From assembly GCF_013185195.1 (NCBI RefSeq), contig NZ_JAAZWC010000024.1:1-64000 (forward strand): 64,000 nt of DNA, written 5' to 3'. Each line of letters starts with the position of its first letter. Position 1 is the first letter of the stretch. The notes under the pieces are model-generated. The model was given only the letters and a program-made list of their open reading frames with translations, was not told the DNA's origin and searched no databases. Both the position numbers and the translations under genes were made by a program. Shown in pieces: positions 18,801 to 27,400 of the stretch. The DNA is from Saccharibacillus qingshengii (GTDB taxonomy: Bacteria > Bacillota > Bacilli > Paenibacillales > Paenibacillaceae).

Positions 18801-18836
18801 GCAAAAACGTCTTCCTCCGCGAAGGCGTTTTTTGCT
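18801..18836 (+). terminator. Terminator of the arginine cluster
   Basis: GCAAAAACGTCTTC (18801-18814) pairs with GAAGGCGTTTTTTGC (18821-18835) with one wobble; T-rich tail follows. Confidence 0.85.
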
Positions 18837-18868
18837 TTTTCCTTTATTTTGAAAAAAGCAAAGTTTGT

Positions 18869-18932
18869 TTGCAGAAACTCGGGAATCGGGTAAAATGTAG
18901 AAAAAGCGGCCGGCTAATCTGTCGGCCGCTTA
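18869..18932 (+). promoter_or_regulatory. Promoter and leader hairpin of the diguanylate cyclase gene
   Basis: TTGCAG (18869-18874) and TAAAAT (18891-18896) with a 16-bp spacer. The transcript would begin just before a hairpin, AAGCGGCCG (18904-18912) with CGGCCGCTT (18923-18931), that has no T run; it could stabilise the mRNA or affect initiation. Confidence 0.5.
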
Positions 18933-18970
18933 ATTCGCATTGTTGCAGACTGCGAGGCGCAATCTTAATT

Positions 18971-20116
18971 ATGTTCAAAGAGTTATTTATCAACTTTACG
19001 ATTCTGGCGACGTTGTTGTTTTTCGGTAATGTTTTTTTAAATCGTTTTCGTAAATCCTCGCTGGCTGCGCGTTCCGGTTCTTGGTTGCCTTGGTTCACCG
19101 GAGTCGCTTTGGGCGTCGCGGGCATCCTCATGATGGAATTCTCTTTTCCGATCGGAGAAAATTCGGTCATCGACCTTCGTCAAACGGCGATCATTATCGG
19201 CGTGTACGTCGCGGGAATTCCCGGCGGTCTTGCGGCGAGCGTGATCATCGCGGTATTCCGCTTTTTCTTGTTCGGCGATTTCGGTTTATCTTCGTACGTC
19301 GGTGCGTCCAACGCGCTCGTCACGTTCCTGCTCGTCATTTTGGTATTGAAGAAAGGACAGTTGGAACCTAAAAGATGGGCTTTGGCTTTCGCCGTTCAAG
19401 TCGTTGTGCTGCTGGTCAGTTTCTATATCATGATCGGCCCGAGTTTCGTCAGCATCATACCGGTCTATTCCGTGATCATCGCGGGAACCGCCGTCTTTAC
19501 CTTCCTCATGCTGCGCCATCTCAAAAATTCCAACGAACTTTTCGCTTTTATGGAAGACGCCGCGCATCGCGACTTCCTGACAGGCCTGCATAATCCGAGA
19601 GCTTTTCATATGCTGTACGATCGACGCGTGAAGCGTGCCCAGAAGCACGGAGAAGAGTTCGGCCTAATCCTGCTCGATATCGATCACTTCAAGCGCGTAA
19701 ACGACACGCACGGACATCCGGCCGGGGATATCGTGCTCAGGCAGCTCGGCAAAATTCTGACCTCGTGTTCGCCTGTCGATAGCTATGCGGCCCGTAACGG
19801 AGGCGAAGAGTTCGCGATCGTGATCGACCGTCACGAAGAAGAGTCGGTCGTGCGCGTCGCGGAACGGATACGATCGGTCGTAGAGGGGCATGCTTTCGTA
19901 TTGGATGACGGAACCCGTCTGGAGTTGACGGTCTCGCTCGGTTACGGCTTGTCGTACGCGGGAGCCCCCAGAACCTTGTTCCGCCGCGTCGACGATGCCT
20001 TGTATCGCGCGAAGGAAAGCGGGCGCAATCGGATCTGCAAAGCGAGCAACGAATTAGGGCGCTCCAACGAAGCCGCATCGTCCGCCGGCCGAACCGATGC
20101 TCCGACTTCCGAATAG
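18971..20116 (+). CDS. Membrane diguanylate cyclase, 5TMR-LYT + GGDEF
   Basis: The start is placed at ATG 18971 (MFKELFINFTILATLL), which opens the membrane domain and has GAGGCG upstream; the longer in-frame extension from 18704 crosses a terminator and promoter. The 381-residue protein has five or six hydrophobic spans (about 1-190) of the LytS-YhcK 5TM receptor type (VIDLRQTAIIIGVYVAGIPGG) and a C-terminal GGDEF domain (about 205-365) with the active-site variant GGEEF near residue 276, so c-di-GMP synthesis from two GTP is expected. The RxxD inhibitory site is not in its usual place (SPVD instead), so product inhibition may be absent. It lies upstream of the pilus genes. The ligand of the 5TM part is unknown. 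Confidence 0.9.
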   Translation: MFKELFINFTILATLLFFGNVFLNRFRKSSLAARSGSWLPWFTGVALGVAGILMMEFSFPIGENSVIDLRQTAIIIGVYVAGIPGGLAASVIIAVFRFFLFGDFGLSSYVGASNALVTFLLVILVLKKGQLEPKRWALAFAVQVVVLLVSFYIMIGPSFVSIIPVYSVIIAGTAVFTFLMLRHLKNSNELFAFMEDAAHRDFLTGLHNPRAFHMLYDRRVKRAQKHGEEFGLILLDIDHFKRVNDTHGHPAGDIVLRQLGKILTSCSPVDSYAARNGGEEFAIVIDRHEEESVVRVAERIRSVVEGHAFVLDDGTRLELTVSLGYGLSYAGAPRTLFRRVDDALYRAKESGRNRICKASNELGRSNEAASSAGRTDAPTSE

Positions 20117-20150
20117 GATCTTAAAAAGTTTTCGCCGAGCTTCAACGCCG

Positions 20151-20189
20151 AAAAAGCCATGTCTCATCGTTACCGGGACATGGCTTTTT
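20151..20189. terminator. Bidirectional terminator
   Basis: AAAAAGCCATGTC (20151-20163) and GACATGGCTTTTT (20177-20189) are perfect complements, with A and T runs on either side. It can serve both the cyclase gene and the convergent esterase gene. Confidence 0.85.
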
Positions 20190-20272
20190 CGCATTCGCGC
20201 ATAATAGCAGTCGTTTGTCATTTCGCAATCTTTTCCGTCTAGAATGATACGAACAAAGCCGGCGAACGCTCT

Positions 20273-21061
20273 TTACTTGCTCGGATCGCCGAGAGGGAGC
20301 CACTCCAGCACGTTTTGGATCATTTTATCCCAATATCCCCATTCGTGTTCGCCGGGACCTTCTTCGTACGTAAAGTCCAGATCGCTGCCTTCGGCAGCTT
20401 TTTTGAACGTCTGGTTGTCTTTGTACAGGAAATCTTCGGTGCCGCAGCACTGGTACAGCTTCGGCTTCGGCATGCTCGATTTCGATACGCGATCCAGCAG
20501 GTACAGCAGATCGTTTTCGCTGCCGCGTACTTTTTCCTCGCCGAAAACGGTACGCAGGAGGCCGGAGCGGGGGTTGTCGGGGTTTTCGGTCATCGAAGCG
20601 ATGTCCAGAGCTCCCGAGAGGCTGGCTCCCGCCGAGAACAAATCGGGTCTGCGCAAAGCCAACTTGAATGCCCCGTATCCGCCCATCGACAGTCCTGCCG
20701 CGAAGTTGTCTTCGCGCTCGGCCGACAGCGGGAAGAAGGAGCGCGCCAATTCCGGCAGCTCTTCGCTGATAAACTCCCAATATTTTTCCCCGTAAGCCAT
20801 GTCCGTATAGAAACTCCGGTGTACCTGCGGCATGACGATCGCGATTCCGTAAGCGGCGGCGTATCGTTCGATCGACGTCCGGCGTACCCAGATCGTGTCA
20901 TCGTCGGACAATCCGTGCAGCAAGTACAGCGTTTTATGCGGCCCGGGACGTTTGACGTTTGCCAAGCCGATCTGCGAACGGGTCTGCTGCGGCAGAATGA
21001 CGTTCATCGACGTGCTGAGGCCGAGCGATTCGGAGTAAAAGTTGCAGGACAACAATGCCAT
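20273..21061 (-). CDS. Alpha/beta-hydrolase esterase, EstA/esterase-D family
   Basis: A 262-residue cytoplasmic-type esterase of the family that includes lactococcal tributyrin esterase EstA and S-formylglutathione hydrolase. The start at 21061 is chosen for its AAGGAGGA site (about 21071-21078 on the other strand) and the family opening [24 protein letters not shown]. The nucleophile elbow is GLSMGGYGA near residue 124; a C-terminal GEHEWGYW carries the catalytic His, and [17 protein letters not shown] is the oxyanion region. An extension to 21205 has no signal and no support. Substrate is likely short-chain acyl esters; the exact one is not visible. It stands alone between convergent and divergent neighbours. 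Confidence 0.88.
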   Translation of the reverse strand: MALLSCNFYSESLGLSTSMNVILPQQTRSQIGLANVKRPGPHKTLYLLHGLSDDDTIWVRRTSIERYAAAYGIAIVMPQVHRSFYTDMAYGEKYWEFISEELPELARSFFPLSAEREDNFAAGLSMGGYGAFKLALRRPDLFSAGASLSGALDIASMTENPDNPRSGLLRTVFGEEKVRGSENDLLYLLDRVSKSSMPKPKLYQCCGTEDFLYKDNQTFKKAAEGSDLDFTYEEGPGEHEWGYWDKMIQNVLEWLPLGDPSK

Positions 21062-21236
21062 AAGTAAAGTTCCTCCTTCGGTGTAAGTACCTTGAATGCA
21101 TAATGCGAGAGTCGAGATCCAATCGATGATCGTTGAAGAAAACGCTTTATTCGACTTGTCTATCATACCACTTTTGTTGACTTTCATGCGATTTCCACAA
21201 GTCATTGGGATCAGGGCCGAAAGACCTAAATAATCG

Positions 21237-21265
21237 TTGCTCCTCCTCCTGCCTCAACATATAAT
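21237..21265 (+). promoter_or_regulatory. Promoter of the prepilin gene cluster
   Basis: TTGCTC (21237-21242) and TATAAT (21260-21265), 17-bp spacer, about 95 bp before the first prepilin gene. Confidence 0.6.
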
Positions 21266-21359
21266 GAAAGAAGTGAAAAAGACCGATATATAGACGAATA
21301 TGGCCCGTTTCCCGGTGTACGGAATATGACATGGGCGTGTCGGAAGGAGGAGAACTTTT

Positions 21360-21896
21360 TTGCTGAAAAGGTTTAAACAAGAGCAAGGATTTACGCTTAT
21401 CGAAGTGTTGGCGGCAATGCTTATCCTAGCGATTGTGGCATTGGCGTTCACGGCTTATTTCAGCAATGCGCTGACCTTCTCCAAGTCGAACCAGAACAAA
21501 ACAATTATGTCGAACTTGGCGCGCAGCGCGGTTGTCTATATGCAGAAGCAGGACTTCGATCGGCTTGAGGCTTATTTCAATTCGTTCTCTCCGGAAATAA
21601 CTTCGCAAACGTTCGCCTCGTGCGGAACTTCGTCCCCGGGCGCTTGTGCGTTTGCCGATATTTTCGACGACGGCAGCACGGATGTGATTACTGCTGTGTT
21701 GAGCCCTTCCGTCAACGGCATCGATTATCGAATCGTCATCACCCATCAGAGCGAGCTTGCCAAGTCTGATGCGGAGGGCGGGAACCTGCTGCTGCCGATT
21801 ACGGCAACGATCAGGCCTATATCGGCGGGAAAAAGTAGCCTGGGAGCCGATGAGGTTACGGTGGAGGGATACGTGAATGCGAAAGTTATTCGCTAA
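21360..21896 (+). CDS. Type IV prepilin-like protein (minor pilin)
   Basis: A 178-residue class-III-signal protein. The TTG start is supported by AAGGAGGAG just upstream. The leader is short and basic (MLKRFKQEQG) and is followed by FTLIEVLAAMLILAIVALAFTAYF: cleavage by the prepilin peptidase after Gly10 would expose an N-terminal Phe and Glu5, the assembly hallmark. The rest is an ordinary globular pilin head with two cysteines in CGTSSPGAC (about residues 88-96), which could form a disulfide. It overlaps the next gene by 20 bp, indicating translational coupling. Probably a minor pilin priming or decorating the fibre. Confidence 0.88.
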   Translation: MLKRFKQEQGFTLIEVLAAMLILAIVALAFTAYFSNALTFSKSNQNKTIMSNLARSAVVYMQKQDFDRLEAYFNSFSPEITSQTFASCGTSSPGACAFADIFDDGSTDVITAVLSPSVNGIDYRIVITHQSELAKSDAEGGNLLLPITATIRPISAGKSSLGADEVTVEGYVNAKVIR

Positions 21897-22458
21897 ACTG
21901 CATAGAGAAGAAGGCGTGACATTGATCGAACTGATTGCAGTGTTGTCGATCATGAGCATTATCCTCGGTATTATCTCGACGACGATTTTTTTCGGATTTC
22001 GCAGTTACAATCGGATCAGTGTGGAGAACAACCTGCGCGATCAGGGCGATGTGCTGATGTCCTCGATTATTACGGAGTTGTACACGTCGGCACCTGATCG
22101 GGTATATCCGCTGACCGACGACAGCGGCAATACTTACGGCATTCAGCTCGTGGAAGAGAATGCCGATGGTACGCCGAATATGGACACAGCCGAGGAAATC
22201 GTTATTCAGGACGGTCAACTGGAGATTCATCGCTCCAAGACGGACACGACGGCTTCCTACGAAGCGACGAGAATCAGAGGGGGGGGCAAGTTGGTAGTTT
22301 CTTCAGCCAATGCGGATTCGTACATCGGACTCGAGGGCAAGAACTTGAACGTCTTTGGTTATTTGGAGACCGGATTGATTAAGATCAAGCTGGTCCTTTG
22401 GATGGACAACGGCTCGGATGCGTCGGAGATTACGCTGGAGAGCCGCTTTGGATTCTGA
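21877..22458 (+). CDS. Type IV prepilin-like protein (minor pilin, PilW/ComGF-like)
   Basis: 193 residues with leader MRKLFAKLHREEG and then VTLIELIAVLSIMSIILGIISTTIFF, with Glu5 present and Val instead of Phe at position 1. The body is typical of larger minor pilins (PilW/GspJ type) with no enzymatic motif. It starts 20 bp inside the preceding gene and its stop is 28 bp from the start of the next one, so three products are made from one mRNA. Confidence 0.85.
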   Translation: MRKLFAKLHREEGVTLIELIAVLSIMSIILGIISTTIFFGFRSYNRISVENNLRDQGDVLMSSIITELYTSAPDRVYPLTDDSGNTYGIQLVEENADGTPNMDTAEEIVIQDGQLEIHRSKTDTTASYEATRIRGGGKLVVSSANADSYIGLEGKNLNVFGYLETGLIKIKLVLWMDNGSDASEITLESRFGF

Positions 22459-22486
22459 CGGCACGATTATGAAAAGGAGAGCGAAA

Positions 22487-24322
22487 ATGAAACGGTGGCG
22501 TGAAGAAAAAGGTTCTGCGCTCGTAATGGTCATGTTCATGATGCTGATCCTGACCCTGCTCGGTGTGACGATCCTCAGTGCGACAGTAGCCGGATCGCGA
22601 CGAACGCTGACGCGCGAGAACGACATTCAGAGCCTTCAGTTGACGCAGAAAGTGCTGGACGAGTCGGTAGCGTTTATTTCGACGAAGCTGAACGCGAGAG
22701 TGGCACAGCCAAGTTTTGATGCGAAGAATCTGAAAATCGAGATCGAGAATATTGTCAATACGATTCCGGTGAATCCCGACGGGATTCCGGAAAGTAAAGA
22801 TAACGTGCAGACGAGCGTTTTGCCCGGTGCTTCGGGAAGTTTGATCGTACGGCCGACGGTCGTCGCCGATTTTCCGGATGATGATTCTCTGCGAGCCGGT
22901 ACGGCCTATACGGTTACGCTCAAAGCGGCGGGAATCGTCAACGACGTTAAACGAACGCTGACCCAGGAAGTTAAAATTAACATGTACCCTGATTTTCTGA
23001 AATACGCATTCGGTTCCGAACAAAATCTGATTCTCAACGGTGCTCCGTACATCAATGGCAACATCTATGCGGGCAGCAATCTGATCGTAACGAATCGTCC
23101 GGAGTACGTGTATGAAGGCCATAAATTAGATACAACGAGCTTATATCCGAAAATGGTCACCGGAGGCCTGGTTTTCATTCAAGGACTGGATCGTTTTCTA
23201 AGCGGCGACCAAAAAGATCGCGTGACCCCGATTATCGCGGAAGGTGACGCCAAAGTAGAGGATCGGGTGAAGCAAGCGCTTGGTATCGGCGTTTCGCAGC
23301 TGCAGATCAAAGACCGGCAGAAATTTGTCCGGATCAATGTGGAGGAATCGTTTATCGACAAACTCGCCGAAGCGTTAACGTATACCGGAGCCTCGTCGAG
23401 CGACCTGTTGGCAAGGTATAAAAGCGAGGGAGCTTCGCCTTCGGCCAGCATGTCGGCAGTCGTCAATAGTTTGCAGGATACAGGCATCAAAGTGCTGGAA
23501 ATGCCCAAACCCGCCAAGATTGAGCCTCTTCCGGTGCTTGAGAATCCGGAAACCGCGACGACGGCGCAGATCCTCAAGCATAACCAAGAAGTCGCAAAAG
23601 TTATTGAGGACAATCAGAAAGAAACCGACCGATACAATCGGGAAATCGGAACGCTCGAAAACGAACTGAGAAGCCTGTCTTCGACGGCCGTTTTCAAAGG
23701 CGACCTGGCGCTCGACGGCAAAATATTCTCGACGTTGGGCGCAAAGAACAAAAAAAACTGGTTGATTGTCAACGGCAGCCTGACGCTCGCCGGAGAAGAG
23801 CAGCCTACCAACGTATTGGGCAACGTATTGGTTACGGGAAGCGTGCGATTCACAAACACGGTGAACGTCGACTCCACCATGTTCGTCATGGGGGATACGA
23901 CCATCGAAGACGCGACAATTCTCGGCAAAGAAGAAGACGGGCAAAAGAAGGAGATCGTATTGATCTCCAAAGGCTCCGTTCTGCTGAATCGGGTGGACGC
24001 CTTCAAAAACAATGCTGCGGTTCAGACTCTGCGCGGTTTCTTCTATACGGATTCGACGGCTGTTTTATACGGGGTAGGTTCGAACTTCGTGCTGGACGGC
24101 GGATTTTTTGCCAAAGGCAATCTAACGATCAATGCGGTGATCGGAAACTCCGCGAAGGGAGACGGCGATATTGCTTTTGCTACCCAGGGACCTGACGGCA
24201 GTCAGGCTTCCGATTCCCGCTTCAAAGTTCATTACAATGACGATGTTTATGCGCACCAAAGGATCGGACTGCCGCAGGTCGAACAGGTCAGTCTGAGCGT
24301 GGGCAAATTGCAGTTGGAATAG
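22487..24322 (+). CDS. PilX-like pilus accessory protein with large extracellular domain
   Basis: A 611-residue protein. The ATG at 22487 has AAAGGAGA at 22473-22480. The N-terminus MKRWREEKGSALVMVMFMMLILTLLGVTIL is like PilX/GspK: a prepilin-like Gly followed by a hydrophobic helix, but without Glu5 in the usual place. The remainder is extracellular: a region with a coiled-coil stretch (about residues 380-410) and a beta-rich domain (about 410-600) with regularly spaced strands (VNGSLTLAGEE, VLVTGSVRFTNTVNVDSTMFVMGDTTIEDATI) that suggest a beta-helix. Much larger than Gram-negative PilX. Last gene of the prepilin group, convergent with the giant DUF5057 gene. Confidence 0.75.
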   Translation: MKRWREEKGSALVMVMFMMLILTLLGVTILSATVAGSRRTLTRENDIQSLQLTQKVLDESVAFISTKLNARVAQPSFDAKNLKIEIENIVNTIPVNPDGIPESKDNVQTSVLPGASGSLIVRPTVVADFPDDDSLRAGTAYTVTLKAAGIVNDVKRTLTQEVKINMYPDFLKYAFGSEQNLILNGAPYINGNIYAGSNLIVTNRPEYVYEGHKLDTTSLYPKMVTGGLVFIQGLDRFLSGDQKDRVTPIIAEGDAKVEDRVKQALGIGVSQLQIKDRQKFVRINVEESFIDKLAEALTYTGASSSDLLARYKSEGASPSASMSAVVNSLQDTGIKVLEMPKPAKIEPLPVLENPETATTAQILKHNQEVAKVIEDNQKETDRYNREIGTLENELRSLSSTAVFKGDLALDGKIFSTLGAKNKKNWLIVNGSLTLAGEEQPTNVLGNVLVTGSVRFTNTVNVDSTMFVMGDTTIEDATILGKEEDGQKKEIVLISKGSVLLNRVDAFKNNAAVQTLRGFFYTDSTAVLYGVGSNFVLDGGFFAKGNLTINAVIGNSAKGDGDIAFATQGPDGSQASDSRFKVHYNDDVYAHQRIGLPQVEQVSLSVGKLQLE

Positions 24323-24361
24323 GAAACTGTATGCGAGATCAACCTGCTCGGCTATGACGCA

Positions 24362-24410
24362 ACAAAAGAATCCCCCGATGCTCGATTTGAGCATCGGGGG
24401 ATTCTTTTGT
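24362..24410. terminator. Bidirectional terminator between convergent genes
   Basis: ACAAAAGAATCCCCCGATGC plus TC pairs exactly with its complement across a five-base loop (GATTT), with T-rich sequence on both exits. Confidence 0.92.
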
Positions 24411-24450
24411 TTTTTCCGTAGGTGTGTCAGTCTTAAGCATCATTCAAATT

Positions 24451-27400
24451 TTAGAACAAGTTATCGCCGATAGGACCGCTACCTGGGTCGGTCGGATCCG
24501 TCGGATTGACTGGCGTATTTCTGGAAGTGACCCGAATTTCCGTGGTCGCCGTAATCCTATTGTCCAGCGATCCGTCCGGTGACGGATACATCACGGTCAC
24601 CGTCGTGGAGGTACCGCCTTTGACGCCGGTCACTAACCCTTTATCGTTCTTCTCGTTTCCTACAGCAGCCGAGTTCGGATTGTCGCTCTTCCAATCCAGC
24701 ACCGGAAGAATCTGCGGCAATTTGCCGACCATGACTCCCGGCGCAGGGTTCAGCAGAGCGTTCAGGTTGAGGCTCTGGCCTTCTTGAACCGTGATCGGAC
24801 TCGGCAGCTGCAGTCCGGTCAGTCGGGCTTGAACCTCGATGTCTTGGTAACTGGTCATACCGCCGACGGTTACCGTTATTCTGACTTTGCCTTCGAGACC
24901 GTTGTCCGGTTTCAACGTAGCGTAGCCGTTCTTTGTATCGGAGAGCTGCGCATAAGGCTGAGTGCTCGAAGAATCAACGGTCCACCTGCCGTCCGTACCT
25001 TTTGTAAGATTCTGTACGGTCCATGAATAATCGGTCGGGCGCTTCGTCCAGCTGTTAAGATCGTACGTGTCGAAAGCTGCTTTCAAATCCAGCTGGCTGT
25101 TGAAGTAAACGACAGGCTGTTCAGGAAGCGATTCAAGTGTTTCGGGTTCTTTGCCTGTCACTTTACGGATATTCACGTCGACTACGCGAATCGATTTGAA
25201 CGCCGGAGCTACCGGAGCTGCCGCACCTTCGGCAGTAGCCGTTACCTTTACGACGACTTCTCCGGGTTTGTCCAAAGAGATAAGTGAATTGGCAAGAGGA
25301 GTTCCGTTCGAAGCCGTGTTGGTAAGGCGTCCCGACGTGTCTCCTTCGCTTACACTCCATAGCACCGATTTCAAAACTGCTTTTTCCGGTTCCACTTTTG
25401 CGATCAAATCGATTGAATGACTAGTCGAAGAACCGCTTTTGGTGACCGGAATCCAATTTGGACCGTCGACCGAAATGCTTTCCAACGGATTGATGACATA
25501 GATGGTATGGACGGGCGCCGTCCAATCCCGGCGGCTGATTTCGTTTCCGGCTTTGTTTTTCTTAATTACGGTTGCCGTTAGCTGCACATCTGCCGAACCG
25601 ATCTTTTTGCCGCTCAGAGAAACCTTGGCTTCGCTTAAAGGCTTTTTAAGGAGAGCAATAGAATTTTGGTTGCCGTCTGCCGTTTCCGTTCCGCCGGACA
25701 AGGTCCATCTGATGTTCGTGAGTTCCAACGAGTCATCGTTGACAACAGCTCTAATGTCGTCGATCGTTTCGTTCAGCCCAACGGAATGACTGCCTTCAAT
25801 CGAAAGCGGAGAAACAGCCACGGTAACTTCGGCCGATTTTTTGATGCCGCTTCCGTCATTGGCGATTGCCCAGATTCGGGTGGTACCCGGAGAGATGCCT
25901 GTAATCGTAGTTGTACGGTCAGTAGGTCCATTCTTCAAGATGCTTACGATGGAAGGATTCTCACTTTCCCAGGTCAACGTTTTATTCAATGCATTCTCAG
26001 GAAGGACTTTGGCAGAAATCGTGAGACTGTCTTTGATCCAAATAAAGCTATCCTGCAGTTCGATCGAAGAAACCAGGACCGGTACATAGAAGTCGACGGG
26101 CGGGAAAATGACGGACTGGTTTTTACCAGGCGTCGGTTGTGCTGAAGAAATAGTAGGACCTAATCCTGTAAATGTCTTGTTATAAATAGCAACATTGCCC
26201 GTTATTTTACTGGCTACTATTGCACCCTGAACATTACTTCCCGTAAATGCAACAGTTCCCGTAGGAGCTAAAAGCGTTCCGTCAATTACTGCATTGCTGA
26301 CGGAGAAAGTTCCAGTTCCTACATAGTTCACAAGCAAAGATTGTGTAGTTGTACCCTTTGTGAGAAACCCGTCTGTAAAACCAGCGTTGTTGCCGCTGAC
26401 GTTTATGATTGTGGTAGAGTTTTCTGGCACGGTAAGGTTAGTTTTTGCAAGAGGCGTAGTATCAGTATTAATATTAAAAATGTTCATTGTAGGATCTTTA
26501 CCCGTCAGATATAAGTTGCCCCATTTAGCTTCTACAACCCCGTTAGCAGCCATGTTTTTATAACCGTCAGAAAGGGCAGAGAACGATTGAATCATGGTTG
26601 GGAAGCCGTTGATGCCGGAGGAAAGCAGACGCTCATTAAGCTTATCTTGAATAGCTGCAGGAGCATCTTTTATGGCTCGGTCGCTAGCAATATCGATTGT
26701 ACCACCAAACACCGCGTTGGAAGAATTCAAATTTGTTTGGGTACCTAAGGTCAAATTACCTACAGCGTATAACTGGCTATCCAACAGTCCAACATTGCCA
26801 ACCGATAGGTTTCCTGTCGTCCAAATTGAACCGTTGGTTATTCTAGCTCCACCCCCAGGATTAGAGAAATTTAAACTTTTGTTTGAAATCACAGCTTGGT
26901 TAGCTACAGCAAATGAAGTGAAATTAATATCCGAATTAGAAATGATAGATCCTTTAATAGGACCTCCTCCATTAATGGTACTTGCCACGTTGCCGGTCAA
27001 AATCAGACTATAATCTTTTAATATTTTCAATGCCGTAGACGTCGGGTCTGCTGCCGGCTGCGGAAAATCGACGTAAGACAAATGCGCTTTATTCAAAAGG
27101 TACGGGTTTTCCCGCGTCTTTTTGGGAATAACGGTTAGTGTGAAGAAGATATCGCTGCCGCTTTTGGCTTTATACGATTTTTTGTCGTCGGACAGCACGT
27201 AAGTGATCGGATTGGTGAACGTTTTGCTGATCACGTATCCTGTATTCGCATCGCCGCTGTCAATGACCACTCCATCCGGCAGAATCGAAAGTCCTGTCGC
27301 CGGGTTCTTGGGAAAGTCCAGATTTGGCGGCAGCGTCTCCGTATATTTGACCTTGGTAAGTTCCATCGTTGGCATCGGCGTGCCGTTGGTCGTTACTTTG

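Larger units (their letters stand above)
18583..18970 (+). other. argH-diguanylate cyclase spacer
   Basis: No gene is supported in these 388 bases. They hold the argH terminator (18801-18836), the promoter for the next gene (18869-18896) and a hairpin in its leader (18904-18932). Confidence 0.6.

Noticed and set aside
18704-18970. Longer diguanylate cyclase start
   Set aside because: It would run across the argH terminator and the predicted promoter; the membrane domain begins at 18971.
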